Assembly (NCBI RefSeq): GCF_028583425.1
Contig: NC_072807.1
Span: 38,011,001-38,075,000 of the forward strand
Origin: Eublepharis macularius
Lineage: Eukaryota; Chordata; Lepidosauria; Squamata; Eublepharidae
Direction of reading: 5' to 3'
Length of the DNA: 64,000 nt
The translations under genes and the position numbers were made by a program. A model generated the notes under the pieces. That model did not search any database. It had not been told where the DNA came from and was given only the letters and a program-made list of their open reading frames with translations. Positions 12,501 through 22,705 of this stretch are shown here, piece by piece (the stretch's first letter is position 1; every line of letters starts with the position of its first letter).

Positions 12501-15500
12501 GTTCATCACGGAAGATCTTGGACCAGAAGAGGGGGGAGAAGATCTTGAGCCCTCTGTGGTCGTGTGCTCTGTAGAGGAGCTGGCCTTGGCCCACTACAAG
12601 CGGGAGGGCTTTGATCAAGGTACGGTGTATCCCTCCATCGTGCATGCAAGAAATAGAACCCAGGAAAGAGTTCTGCAGCCGAAGAGATGGGGCTCAGCAG
12701 TGGGGCGTGTTAACAGTTGGGGAGGGGTCACTTGCTTGGGACAGGGAGCAGATTCACCCCATGCAGTGATTCTTAATGGACAATGGGCAGGCTGCAAAAC
12801 TGTCCCTCTCTCATTGGCAGCCCCATCTCTCACTGATCCTGTAAGGACTTCAGCTTTCCCTCTGAACACCTGCCCAACGTGCCGTCATTTCGCTAGTCTC
12901 TAATAAGCAAGCGATGAAGTATGAACCAGAAAACGGGCCTCGTTTTTTAAAAAAAAATTCGGCAGCTGAAGCATCCATGTCTTGTTTTGAAATGCTAGTT
13001 TGTTCCGAAATGCAATATCCAAGAAGACAAGGAAATTATACTTTTAAAAGTATTTAGACACACGGTATACGCCCAGTACTTATGATCATTGGACATCACA
13101 GAACGGCATTTCTTATTGCTGCGTAAAATATCCCAAATTACTTGGATGAGCATATCGCTAATATTGTCGGTAACCGTGTTGGTCCATTAGAAGATAATCT
13201 CCCCATCCCCAAGCCTGAACTCGTCTGGGTCACTGTTTCGAGACAGCTGCCTGGTTTTTAAAACGTCTGCGATTCTTATTCAGGCATTCATGGTGAAGGG
13301 ACGACATTCGGCACTCTCTACGGCCTCCTAATGTGGGATATCCTCTTCATGGATGGAGTCCCCGATGTCTTCAGAAACCCTTATCAGGTAAGGCTTCTTT
13401 CCAGGTTCATTATGTTCACAGCGACACCGTGACCAACAAGACATCCAAAAGAACTTTTAATCTTTACAGAATTCTTCCCGAAGGAGGTCTTCGAATGTGT
13501 TTTGTTGCCCAAATGAATAATGAATAACTTTCAGGTTGGTGGGCAGGGGTTAATTCTTTTCACCGGCCTACGCACGCATCATCCCATTGGCATTTCCTAG
13601 TTGGATTAAAACCAGTGACCTGGAGTTGCCTTTTTTTGTTTTCAAAAAGGAAGGAGCAAGCTTGCTGTGTGGATGAACCAAGCTGCAGATGCACTGGGCG
13701 TACCACACATTCTGAACACTTGCCTAGATCTATTGTGTATAAATTCTACACCTTCCTTCCCATGGAGATTAGAGGTTATATACTTGGTTGGGGTGTGTTG
13801 TCTCAGTTTTACCTTTCTGGGGTGAGTTAGAAGTGTAAGAGCAGTTGGACAGCATTGGTTGGTTTCCAGCATCATGGAGAGATCTGTGAGGCTTCGGTAA
13901 CTTCTGGAGTTCTCTTGGCCTTGTTCGTTATTGCAATCTTGTTCCAAGTTGGAGGGGGAGGGGGGTCTCATTTTAAGGATGTCAGATTAGCATGCAATTG
14001 GATTTTGGTTTCTTGACCTCTGGTCTTGGAATATGGGGGTGACTGGTGGATAGGAGCTGAGGCAGTAGAACTTAGTAGACCTTGTCCCTGAACTGGCCTC
14101 TGTAGCAGAGGCAATTTAACTATAAGCCCCTGTTGTTGGGCTGGTCGTTTTGAAAAGATACAGAAAGAAGCGGATGAGGGCTACATTCAAATAATCTTCT
14201 TCAGATAGAGTCTTACGTTCTTGGGATGAAAGGCTTCCTGGTTTAGAGCTAGCTGCTGTCAGTTGCACTTTTCAAACGCAGCTAAGTTGAATAGCTATGG
14301 ATAGTTTCATCCTGATAAACCAGAATTCTAAACATGAAGGGCCTGAGGCCTTCCTAGTTTGCCGTGGGACCAAACCAGCCATCTTTTATTCATTCATTCA
14401 TTCAGTGGTTTGTTTTAAAGCTTTAGGAAATGAAATTTCATTGAATTATAATCGTTAACACTGGTGGTTTCAGACTTAAGTTGGCCAAACCATGTTAAGA
14501 GCAGAGCCAAGTAATTTGCCAGTATCACAAGTAGCTGCAGCGCATGTGGTGTTCCTGGAGACCCATTTTGTCACGTGAAAATCAAGAGAAAGAACCAAGT
14601 TGCCTGAAAGCCAGTCTTTTGTCTGTAAGATAAGCATGCACACACCGCCATGCTCGTGTTTCCCCACAGTCCTCTCCCCTGGATTTATACACTGACAGCT
14701 TTTATGAGAACCGGAAGGAGGCCATTGAATCCAGGCTGCGGTTACTGCGTGATGCTTCACCGGAGACCCTGGCGGAGTGGATAGGTGACGTATGGAATGC
14801 ACAGAAGGGCAAAGCAGCAGCGCTAGTCAACTGGGACCGGTTCTCTTCCCTTGAGCAGGCACAGGTAGGAGCCAAAGCCCGCAAGCTCTCCTCTGATGAT
14901 ATTCAGGCCATGCTCCTTTATCACACCATATTTGGGGTTGAAGCTGCAGTGTGCAAACTCCTGTTGGCAGACATGGGGCGATGGTGGGTTTTGCTTGGTG
15001 GGAGAAGGCAAAGTTCATGCTTGGTATCTTCTAGACATTTTTTGGGACTCAGATTTAAGGCCATGTGACTAACCAAGAGCAGAATGTATCATCAGGCAGA
15101 AACTCTGGCTTATTCCCCCCCTTCTTAACTTGTTAAAAGATAAATGACAACAGCAACAATAATAATTGCATATATACTGCTCTTCTAGACAGATCAGTTC
15201 CCCACTCAGAGCGATGAACAAAATCAGTATTATTATCCCTGCAATACTGCTGGGGATCTGGACTGAGAGGAGTGGCCGACTCAAGGTCACCTTCAGAGTT
15301 CATGGCAGAAGTGGGAGTCGAACTGGTAGAGGGCTGATTCTCAACCCAACCACTTAATCACTATGCTACAGCAGATCAGAGAGCAAAACAAGATATGTGG
15401 AAAATAAGAAAACCCGTAATTGTGACAAGCAGTCCCTGTGGGCTAGTTCTGGCCCGGTCTGACATCGATGCTGTGCCCCATTGCCTTTCAGTGGGGACAT

Positions 15501-17966
15501 CGATGTTGTCCCCATTGCAACACAGAATGCATTGTGTTGATTCCCCCACACTTCAGAGTGAGAAACGGGCCTTGGTGTTTCGCAGAGTCTGGTACGTTGC
15601 TTTGGTGGTCCATTTCTGAGCGGAGTTTGTCAGCGGCTCTCCAAAGACCTGCGCCACTGTAGGGGCGGCCTTCCCGATCTTGTTGTGTGGAGAATGGAAG
15701 ATCATCAATTTAAGGTACGTTCCTGGCTGCACGGGAGAAGTTGCGGACTGCGTGACTCAGTTACGTGAAGTCAGACTGGGTCAAATTGTTTGTTCTCCTC
15801 TTGGAAAGCCAAACTGGAACCAACTCAAATCACCAAGAGAGAATCCATGAGTTTAACAGAGGGTAGGTATTCTGAGCCCTGAGTGGGCTTTTCCCACCAC
15901 CCAATTAGAAGGCGGGACACTTTTCAGTGGCAGCCTTGGAGCTGCAGCCCTGCCTCTGAAGAAACCCTTACCTTCAGGAGTCTGGCGGAGAGAGGAGAGC
16001 TTATAAGAAAAGAGTGATCCTGGCTCTTAAACTATCTTTGCTTATTTTAGTATGCCGGGGGTAATTTGTTAGCTGTGCTGAGCGGCCTTTGTGGCCATAG
16101 AGCAGAATATACATTTTAAAACACACCTGGTTGTTGTTTTTTTATTATTGGTTGTATTCTTGTGGGGCCACTCAATTGTAGTGATATGTTTTTTTAGTTT
16201 TAATATATTATATTGTTCATCCTCTCAGCTGGGTATACAGTGCTAAAGAAAATTAAAATTCTGTATCTAGAACGGCTGCATTCCGAAGCTGTGAAATTAT
16301 GAGTTACGGTAAAGCATGGAAAAACATGTAGGACATTTGTCTGCAAAGGAAATAAAGAGATGTCAAGGTTTATAGCATTTCAATGGATTTTGGCACTACA
16401 GCACTTCTTGGACTAATTATGACTTTGGACTTTCTTATGAAGGTTGCCTATATGGCATAATTATTGTACTTATGACTCCTTTTTCATATTTATTGTATTT
16501 ATGACCTCGTATTCTATATTAATTGCCTTTGCACTTTAACACCTATGTAGTTGTATTGAGGTCTAAATGGTATTTGTTAGTGTATGTGTGTACTTTACGC
16601 TTGACTTAAAAGGATCTTTTAATGTTATTTTTGCATATTTTCATAAGTGAGCTGATGATGGTGGGAATTTCCTGTAAGATTTTTGTTCCTCTTCCTCTGC
16701 AGAATTTATTTCTGGAATTTTAAACAAAGTAGAAGGGGAAAGGGGGTATTTGGAGGGAAACATAACATCCTATGGATGCAATTTATTAACAGGTTTTAAA
16801 ATAATCTCATTTATCACTCAAGTTAGACATCTTGATCTGCTTGATGCTTGTAGCAGACATTGTTCATATCCTTGCAAGCTCATCTCCACAGTCCTGAGGG
16901 CTGGAAACTTCATTCAAGGCATAAGTAACAGTGGAGTCTGCCCTCCAGTGGAATTGCAGCACCCACCACAGCTTGTTCACGCTATCATTTCCCCCAAAGG
17001 AAACAGGCACAAAACAAGTCAGAATTGGCCTAATGGAAAGGGGAAGTATATTGTCGAAAGGGGAAGTGTTTTCTTCAAAATGTCCCTTAGCGTAGGCATT
17101 GTGCTTTCCTCTTGCTAGATGTCCCTCCCGACGCAGACCACCCTTTTTGTATTGTTTTGCTCTGATGATACAGCTTTCAACATAAATGTGTGAGTTGGAC
17201 ACCGAGGTGGGAGTCCGCCACACGTCACAAACAGTATCCTGGTGGATGGTAGCCAAGTGCTTTACTGTGACCAGCGGTTTCTGCTGAATCCAGATAAGGA
17301 TCGGATTGCCAAAAAAAAAGTCTATTAGCTTCTGTTGAGAACCAGAATACAATAAAAACAGAAGGTAGATGAGAATTAGTGGCCAACTTCAGCTAAGGGG
17401 CTGCTGGCAGTCTGTGGGCCTGGAGGATGGGGCATAGCTGTGTGACTGCTGCAGTTCTACAGCAGTGAAGATAACATGATATGGGGCACAATGTTCAACT
17501 GGCTTGGAACTGCAGGGACTTTTTTTTTCCCCCTTAAAAAACGCAAATTACATGTAGGCCTCGTGGCTGCAGAAAGATACTCTACGCTGATCAGACTATC
17601 CCCGAGTCAGAGGAATTTGTTTCAATAAGATTTCTAAGGCCCTTCTGCATAGCAAGGCTACTTGAAATTCACTGTGCAAAAATTAATTTATCCATTCTTA
17701 AGAGTCAGGCAAGAATTATTTTCTAACAGAGCTGCACTCCTGGTACATCTCAGCCTGCAGTTTGGCTGCCTTACTCTCTCAAGCAAGGTCCAGAGCCAGG
17801 AATTCTTATCTCTTTCTCCGTATTTCAGGTGGTGGAGGTGAAAGGCCCCAATGACCGCCTCTCTCCCAAGCAGATGCTGTGGTTGGCTGAGCTGCAGCGC
17901 CTGGGAGCAGCCGTGGAGGTCTGCCACGTGGTCGCAATTGGATGTAAGAGCAAACGTCTTAGCTGA
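1..17966 (+). CDS. FAN1: FAN1, C-terminal 797 codons in 13 exons (5'-truncated by the window edge)
   Basis: FANCD2/FANCI-associated nuclease 1 is a nuclear 5' flap endo/exonuclease recruited to stalled forks for interstrand-crosslink repair. Joining 1-564, 2604-2744, 3269-3464, 5669-5902, 6902-7033, 8563-8671, 9744-9863, 10335-10499, 12451-12619, 13284-13387, 14670-14864, 15586-15714 and 17829-17966 gives one open frame ending in TGA; all introns are GT-AG. In local numbering (codon 1 at position 3) a SAP-type helix pair lies near 235-290, TPR-like helices about 300-650, and VRR-NUC about 700-797. Catalytic D740, E755 and K757 have the spacing of human D960/E975/K977, so local number plus 220 equals human number and the C-terminal length matches. 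The UBZ finger and start codon are outside the window. The gene converges on MTMR10. Identity rests on recognition of the family across all exons. Confidence 0.97.
565..2603 (+). other. FAN1: FAN1 intron
   Basis: GT at 565 and TTTCAG ending at 2603 bound it. It is mostly unique sequence, with a C-rich tract at about 2562-2580. I see no gene or well-delimited repeat. Confidence 0.7.
2604..2744 (+). CDS. FAN1: FAN1 coding exon
   Basis: Acceptor ...ATTTCAG, donor GTATGT; enters and leaves in phase 1. Encodes the highly conserved [18 protein letters not shown] block of the DNA-binding region and ends at GFLES. Confidence 0.96.
3269..3464 (+). CDS. FAN1: FAN1 coding exon, SAP domain
   Basis: Acceptor after a T-rich tract (...CATCTGTAG), donor GTGAAG, phase 1 to 2. 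Encodes the SAP-type helix-turn-helix: [14 protein letters not shown], then [18 protein letters not shown]. In FAN1 this region contacts the duplex beside the flap. Confidence 0.96.
3764..4020 (-). mobile_element. Sauria-type tRNA-derived SINE, reverse orientation
   Basis: Read on the minus strand it has the tRNA-like head (CAGTTTGGCGTAGTGGTTAA), the B-box-like GGTTTGATTCC, the GTGACCTTGGG-type body, a CCACCTCACAGGGTG core and the GGGCGGTATATAAA 3' part with an AT-rich microsatellite tail. This layout is that of squamate Sauria SINEs. The subfamily is not assigned. Confidence 0.75.
4080..4272 (-). mobile_element. Degenerate Sauria-type SINE fragment
   Basis: On the minus strand it keeps the CCTCACAGGG-like core, a GTGACCTTGG-like stretch and a degraded GGTTTGAAACC B-box region. 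The 3' tail is lost. Confidence 0.5.
4990..5158 (-). mobile_element. Degenerate Sauria-type SINE fragment
   Basis: Minus-strand reading gives a SINE core with a GTTGTGAGGGTAAAATGGAC-like segment and a damaged tRNA-like head at the 5158 end. Confidence 0.45.
5349..5500. mobile_element. Short palindromic MITE-like element
   Basis: The ends are inverted copies of each other: TGGCTGATTCC at the left and GGAATCAGCCA at the right. The matching arms run about 38 bp and include the word TGCACTTTC and its complement. No target duplication is clear, so the superfamily is left open. Confidence 0.6.
5669..5902 (+). CDS. FAN1: FAN1 coding exon
   Basis: Acceptor GTGCCCAG, donor GTAGGA, phase 2 to 2. Encodes [17 protein letters not shown], an acidic EEEEA loop, and LLVNLGR before the conserved FQDRDDFL end. 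Confidence 0.96.
5903..6901 (+). other. FAN1: FAN1 intron with old repeat remnants
   Basis: A GATT-rich simple stretch lies at about 6170-6200. It is followed to about 6740 by GC-rich sequence resembling a degraded LINE or SINE 3' region of lizard type; the class is unresolved. Confidence 0.45.
6902..7033 (+). CDS. FAN1: FAN1 coding exon, TPR-like region
   Basis: Acceptor TTTCCCCAG, donor GTATGA, phase 2 to 2. Encodes helices of the TPR-like scaffold, including [18 protein letters not shown]. Confidence 0.94.
7706..7912 (+). mobile_element. 5S rRNA-derived SINE with 11-bp target duplication
   Basis: The head carries the 5S rRNA signature: GGAAGCTAAGCAGGGTC followed by CTTGGTTAGTAATCGGATGG, which is the 5S internal-promoter region. 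It then runs into a body with AGGCAGGCAATGGCAAACC and GTGACTTGACGGCA. The direct repeat TTGTAGGTACA flanks it at 7695-7705 and 7913-7923, so it is a retroposed copy and not a functional 5S gene. It sits in a FAN1 intron (7034-8562). Confidence 0.85.
8361..8384. repeat. (TG)12 microsatellite
   Basis: Twelve uninterrupted TG units in a FAN1 intron. Confidence 0.95.
8563..8671 (+). CDS. FAN1: FAN1 coding exon
   Basis: Acceptor TTTCTTGGGTAG, donor GTAAGA, phase 2 to 0. Encodes [18 protein letters not shown] and [10 protein letters not shown], a very conserved helical segment. Confidence 0.96.
8783..9212. mobile_element. Non-autonomous hAT-type MITE (430 bp) with exact 8-bp target duplication
   Basis: Ends are inverted: CAAGGCTTTTTTTC at the left, and CAGGGCTTTTTTTC when the right end is read on the minus strand. 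The 8-bp repeat TGGACAAG flanks it at 8775-8782 and 9213-9220. Inside is a short perfect hairpin near 8912-8958 and repeats of a TTTTTCAGCTGAGGGGA motif in both orientations. No transposase is encoded. It lies in a FAN1 intron (8672-9743). Confidence 0.85.
9744..9863 (+). CDS. FAN1: FAN1 coding exon
   Basis: Acceptor CATGTAG, donor GTAATG, phase 0 to 0, 40 codons. Contains [18 protein letters not shown], one of the most diagnostic FAN1 blocks. Confidence 0.97.
10335..10499 (+). CDS. FAN1: FAN1 coding exon
   Basis: Acceptor GTCTGCTAG, phase 0 to 0, 55 codons including [19 protein letters not shown]. The donor is GTCAGT, weaker than the others. The frame and the valine start of the next exon confirm the junction. 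Confidence 0.95.
10500..12450 (+). other. FAN1: FAN1 intron with fold-back repeat and damaged SINEs
   Basis: Contains a short AC microsatellite (10668-10681), the fold-back element at 10901-11096, and two degraded tRNA-like SINE heads near 11780-12080. The rest shows nothing recognisable. Confidence 0.6.
10901..11096 (+). repeat. Fold-back (hairpin) repeat, 196 bp, with 13-bp direct repeats
   Basis: A one-sided head (GTGGGTAGCCGTGTTGGTCTG) leads into two arms of about 70 bp that are reverse complements of each other, meeting near 11035. Shared words include GACCAACAAGATTTTCAGAG and its complement. TTTGATAAAATGG is repeated exactly at 10888-10900 and 11097-11109. It carries no coding capacity and no poly-A tail. 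Confidence 0.85.
12451..12619 (+). CDS. FAN1: FAN1 coding exon
   Basis: Acceptor CTTGCTCAG, donor GTACGG, phase 0 to 1. Starts [10 protein letters not shown], has a lizard-specific acidic/glycine insert-like loop (EEGGEDLEP), then [18 protein letters not shown]. Confidence 0.96.
13284..13387 (+). CDS. FAN1: FAN1 coding exon
   Basis: Acceptor TCTTATTCAG, donor GTAAGG, phase 1 to 0. Encodes [19 protein letters not shown] and [10 protein letters not shown]. Confidence 0.96.
13388..14669 (+). other. FAN1: FAN1 intron, no recognisable element
   Basis: Unique-looking sequence with a short ATTC simple stretch near 14389-14405. I see no gene or repeat that can be delimited. Confidence 0.55.
14670..14864 (+). 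CDS. FAN1: FAN1 coding exon
   Basis: Acceptor TTTCCCCACAG, donor GTAGGA, phase 0 to 0, 65 codons. Encodes [19 protein letters not shown] and [11 protein letters not shown], leading into the nuclease domain. Confidence 0.96.
15147..15370 (-). mobile_element. Sauria-type SINE, reverse orientation
   Basis: Minus-strand reading shows the GTAGCATAGTGATTAAGTGG tRNA-like head, GTTCGACTCCC (B-box-like), GTGACCTTGAG and an AT-rich tail. It lies just upstream of the nuclease exon of FAN1, in the same intron. Confidence 0.6.
15586..15714 (+). CDS. FAN1: FAN1 coding exon, VRR-NUC catalytic aspartate
   Basis: Acceptor TTTCGCAG, donor GTACGT, phase 0 to 0, 43 codons. Encodes [11 protein letters not shown]; the catalytic Asp is codon 15676-15678, equivalent to human D960. 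The motif continues in the next exon after a 2.1-kb intron. Confidence 0.97.
15715..17828 (+). other. FAN1: Last FAN1 intron
   Basis: AT-rich between about 16100 and 16720, with repeated TTATGAC/TATTGTA-like words that may be an old repeat. No known class or gene is recognised. Confidence 0.55.
17829..17966 (+). CDS. FAN1: FAN1 terminal coding exon, E-x-K of the nuclease
   Basis: Acceptor CCGTATTTCAG. Encodes [16 protein letters not shown], with catalytic Glu at 17835-17837 and Lys at 17841-17843, then the conserved C-terminus ending CKSKRLS and TGA (17964-17966). Confidence 0.97.
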   Translation: MVEVKGPNDRLSPKQMLWLAELQRLGAAVEVCHVVAIGCKSKRLS

Positions 17967-18013
17967 TGGAGTCTGTCATGGTGGTTGAGTTCCAAGCCCG
18001 GGCAACAACACCA

Positions 18014-18019
18014 AATAAA
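18014..18019 (+). terminator. FAN1: Candidate FAN1 polyadenylation signal
   Basis: A canonical AATAAA lies 48 bp after the FAN1 stop codon. A functional site would give a very short 3' UTR; longer isoforms cannot be excluded. Confidence 0.45.
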
Positions 18020-18035
18020 ATTTCTGCTATGTATC

Positions 18036-21000
18036 CCATTGAGTTGCCATTCTTGGTTTTTATAAAAGAAACACAAATCACAATTCTTCTCCATCCCCTG
18101 TTCCCGCGTGCACCTGTTAAAGAGTTGGAAGTTCTCCTTTCGTGTTTATTTTAACAAAATAGGCACTCTTTCTTTTTTTCTTGAACAGGACTCTTCTAAA
18201 CTCAGGTTCATTATAAAGCTCATTTGTCCCTAAAAACTAAATTACTTGAGGTTAATTATGCTTGGAGGACCAAAAATAAGCCTGGCCGATTCTCTGTTCA
18301 ATCCAGGTAGCTGCCCAGAACCATGAGAAATCAGAGGAGAAAGGCAACCAAGATATTTTCTTTTATATTTTTTTTAATGTGCCACCAGACAGGCTGTTCC
18401 GGGGATTTCTTGTCTTTCTGCTGTTTTAGACTAAGTTATAATTTGAAATACAGAATCTTGAAGTATGCATTAATTTTTTTCAAACTGGCTCTGAGTGTTA
18501 TTCTACAGAGAAAGCAAGGCATAAAAGCCCAGCTGTTCTTTTCTCCAGCATATTCGATTGTGGCTTCATAGCATCCTCTTCCACCTACCATTCTGTCTGT
18601 GAATTTCAGCATGAATATCTCTGTCTAATGGATGTACATTCCAGAGGGGAAGCAGCGTTAGCCTGGAGTAGCAAAATAAAAATAGCACCTTTAAGACTAA
18701 CCAGCTTTATTGTAGCATAATCTTTCGAGAGACGCATGTGAATTTCTGTGCTTCTGGACTCTACTATTTTGCGACTACAGACTAACATGGCTAACTCCTC
18801 TGAATCTAAAAGTTTTGTGGCACCTTTAAAAATGAACAAAATGCACAAGTTTTTTCTGAGCCAAAGCTCACTTCCTAAGATGCAGATGTGTGTGCATCTA
18901 AAGAAGTGAGCTCTGACCCACAAACGCTTATGCCAGAATACATTTTGTCACTTTAATTTTGCTGGCAGGGAGTGGCATCGTCTTCCCTCCCTTCCTCCAC
19001 CCCATGCTGCCCTGTGACATGAAGCATCGTGAACCTCTTTTCCAGTTGCAGTCCTGTGCACACTTAAGTCTAGGAATAAATCCCTTTGACGTGAATGGTA
19101 CTTCTGACTGAAGCATGAAAATCAAGTCCGAACAGTTCTTTGCAACGCATGTTATTTCATAAATGGAGAAAAGCTGTAGTTGCATTATTTAAAAAAACAA
19201 ACAAACCATGCCTTGTTCACATCAACAACTTCCTGGCATGTGAAATTCTGATTTCTTTTTTGCTTGTATTATGTTTTGCCACATTCACAGCAGTATACCC
19301 GTTAAAAGCCCACCCCCCACCCCGAATCAGAGAATACGATACAGCAGGACTGGAAAGACTTTTTTTTAATAATTATTAAGCCTGACTTACTTCACATTCA
19401 CAACAGTGACAGGATGCTTCCCTGCCAGCTCCACTTTGCTCAAGTAAGGCATTGTTAGGCATCAAGGCTTTAGATTCCATTTTAAAGAGAGTTCTCAATG
19501 TCGCCGATGCCTCCCATTTCATAAAAGCCTTATTTCTTTAAGTAGCAAAGAACTCATGTTTTCTGACCTTTTTAAATTAAACATTAGAGAGGTTTGGCTT
19601 TTAAGGTATCTCTCTTCCCTGGAGATTTAACAGCTAAAACTTCCCAGCTTCTACTTGTTGTAAAGAAAAACCACAAATACAAACATTATTGAAATGGAAA
19701 TTCCTTTTGCCGTTGCAAAACATACTTGTCAAGGAATTTTCCTTGGATCTTTGCCTGAATAAGAGTTAACATAATTGCACTTCCACAGTAAAGGATGTAA
19801 CAGTCAGCTTCATTCGGCAGTAGCTGAAGATATCAGATATCCCTCTCGGACCACATTAGGTAGGTAGCAATTCCATCCATCAACAACAATAACAACAACA
19901 AAACTCTAACTAACCCCTCCCCCTTAGGAAATCCAAGTAGTGCCTGTTGCTAGGAAAAGATACAAAAATAAGCATTTATCACTTTCTACACTTACCCCCC
20001 CCCAAAAAAACCCCTCCAACTTTTTTTTAAAAAGTACCTAGTTTTAAAAAGCAGATAGCTCACTGGGCACAATCTCCTGCATGCCCCTCCTCTAATCTAA
20101 ACAGAGAGAGGAAAATTGCATATAACAGAAGAGGTTGTAGAAGTGGTATGGATTTGGTCAGCTAAATAGAGCTCTGCTCCAAGGATATTTTTTTAAAAAA
20201 ATGCAGCTGCATTCATCTCAACTCTTGAATTTTTGTTAAGAATTTGTGGTTGCTGCAGCTGCCCTTCCTCAGAAGTAGGTGAAGTGACTACTTGTGAGTG
20301 CACTGTGGAACGGGAACAGGGGAGGCCACTGTTGCCAGAATACAGCATGATCTAATCCTGGGGCTCTAACAGAGCTGGTGCCCAAATGCCCCCTAAATCC
20401 CACATCGCCATGTTTCAGCTTCCGGCAATCCTTCGAAGAGATGCTTGACAGTAACATTCCACTAAAATCAGTAAGGCATCTTTGTGTCCAAGTCTGCATT
20501 ACTTATGGGTATTCACAAACAACATTCTGCTTAACCCACAACAGTTTTAAAGCCATTCTGTTGCATTTGGTAAACGTACACAGGCAGCTATCCTTAAAGG
20601 CAAGTTTCTGCAACATTAGAAAGTGAAGGTAAGCTACAAAAAAAACCCTGCTGAAAAATCCTCCGCAAAGAGGGACCTTGTTCGGACCCAGAACAAACAG
20701 AAGTCAACATCTTCATATTAACTCTGGCAAAATATATTCATCCGATTTTGTTAATTAGCAAAACTAGGCACATATGAAACGCTCTTAAGACTATTCGGCA
20801 TAAGTAATTAAAGACCTGGTATAAAAGGAAGTACATAACTTGGATGCTTGTGAAACGTAACCCTTGAAGGAACAAAATAAAATAAGCTTGATGAGAGATG
20901 CATGCCTCAGCCAAGCGGGTAAGGCCTTTGAGCGATCACGCAATCAGCTAGCCCTTGGGTGGTACCCAGCAAAAAGCGGTCATCTCACCCTTTATCAGAC

Positions 21001-21240
21001 ACACGTTTGGGGGGGTTTGTGTATGAGAGAAGAATTGATTGGAAACACTCTCATGCCTTTTACTTAGCACAATGTTGAATCAAGGCTAGAATGAGCAGCA
21101 GCTATAGGTCTGGGATGTGTGTGTGTGTGTAAGCTTCTATTATTCTTACTGATCTTCTATACAAGTACCACTCTTCCTGGGACTGGTAATATGCCATAAA
21201 ACTTACTCCTACCTTCAGATAACAGCTTGCAAAAAAAAAA
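18036..21240. other. Convergent intergenic / 3' UTR region
   Basis: No coding signal on either strand. It contains fold-back repeat remnants (18655-18930), poly-C/poly-A tracts near 20000-20030 and otherwise unique AT-rich sequence. Part may be distal 3' UTR of either gene. Confidence 0.5.
18655..18930. repeat. Fold-back repeat remnants (two partial copies)
   Basis: Two stretches carry the family words GCACCTTTAAGACTAACCAG, CTTTCGAGAG and the inverse head CTACAGACTAACATGGCTAAC. The second (18810-18930) is a small hairpin around AAGTGAGCTC and its complement. No flanking duplication is visible. Confidence 0.55.
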
Positions 21241-22705
21241 AAGCTGTCCACTTCAAATTTAATCCTGGCCTAAGTTTCCAGGGTTGACGCTTGTCCTGTG
21301 GCCACACACACCAGTACCCAAAATAACACTGACTTTGGGAGCATGGCAACATAACACCAAGTTTCTCCACGCAACCCCACCTCGCTCCATTATCCCAAGG
21401 ATGCTGTAGTCACTGCTTTGCCCATTGTTCAGAACTTTACCAAAAAAAATGCAAAGTAGCATTTCCTTCAGGAGAGATTTTTAAAGCCACCTCGATTTTG
21501 ACTTCTGCGGGAGTTCTCACGCCTAATATTCATTGCTAACTCACAATAATACTTTTGTTTCTGATCACAGCGTCAAAAGGATAATGGATGCTAGCAGCTT
21601 CCAGAATTCATTGGAAGAATCGGACTGTGAACACGGTTCACACAAACAGGGAGAATGTTAGCTTACTGGGGAGGGGGAGGGAATAAAATCCTGAGGAGGA
21701 GGAAGTGAGAGGTGTATGCGAGGAAAAGGCACTTGGAAGATTACAATTCACCCACTGGTAAAGGATGGATTTTGTTGTCTTGGGGTAGTGCAGCTACAAC
21801 TGCCCCCATCTCCTAGCTGGTGTTACGACTGCAAGAGCAGATTTCTCCCAGGCGCCCCTTCACTTAGGGCCTGAAGCCCACACCTGCCACGGTTTCAGAT
21901 CCCGGGTGAAGAGGATGCCATGCTTAGCCTTAGCCACAGTTAACACTGGTGTTAGTGTTTGTATTAACTGCAACTACAGCAAGAGTGGGACGTTTGCTCC
22001 TGAGAGGGAGACATACAGCTCGCCCACCACTGCTTTGGGGAAGTTATGTCGGCACCAGGCCCACAGAGAGAGCAGTTTTTTTGGGGGGGGGGCAGACTTT
22101 AAGTGATTTAAAGGCAAACACATATACTCAACCAACAAGGAGAAAACACAGGCTTGCAAGATGGGACCAGATCACCCTAGCGTAGGAACACCATTGAGCA
22201 GAAATGTTTAGATCTCATGCTTTCCAATGGCTCAGTCAGTATTTTAAAGTCCCTGAAATGTATTGCTCTGGCATTCGCACAAGTAGTGGTAGGGAGATCT
22301 GACATGGCAATTCTAATTTCCTTTGCTGTCTGTCTGCGCCTACTGCTTAATCCAAGCTGACGAGATTCGCTTCGGTCAGCAACTAGGAACTGCAGCCTGG
22401 CAACACAACCAAAACATAAGAGTTAGTCACCATGCCAAATCTGAGGAGTGGGGGGCTTACAGGCCTTGCACAAGCAGCTAATTTTAGAAAGCAGAAAGGA
22501 CTGTTAGAAATGGGACAAGATGCTTGACAGCTGCAGCGAACAAAACATTGTGCAATTCTGAAGCACGATGCCCTTGCTTTTTAAATATTTTGTGCAAAAA
22601 AACCGATAGGTAACCTTTATGTATAAAATTATTACAGCTTCGGGCAGAGCAGTGTTGCGTGGCAAAGAAGCGCCAATCTGCCTCCTCCTCTGTGCTCTAA
22701 GCGGA
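21241..22705 (-). other. MTMR10: Probable MTMR10 3' UTR
   Basis: Directly downstream of the MTMR10 stop and free of recognisable repeats, unlike the introns. It ends at an ATTAAA on the minus strand (21258-21263) followed by a T12 run. The boundary is inferred only. Confidence 0.35.
21258..21263 (-). terminator. MTMR10: Candidate MTMR10 polyadenylation signal (ATTAAA)
   Basis: On the minus strand ATTAAA is followed about 18 bases later by a long T run, a plausible U-rich downstream element. No AATAAA on this strand was found between here and the stop codon. Confidence 0.3.
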
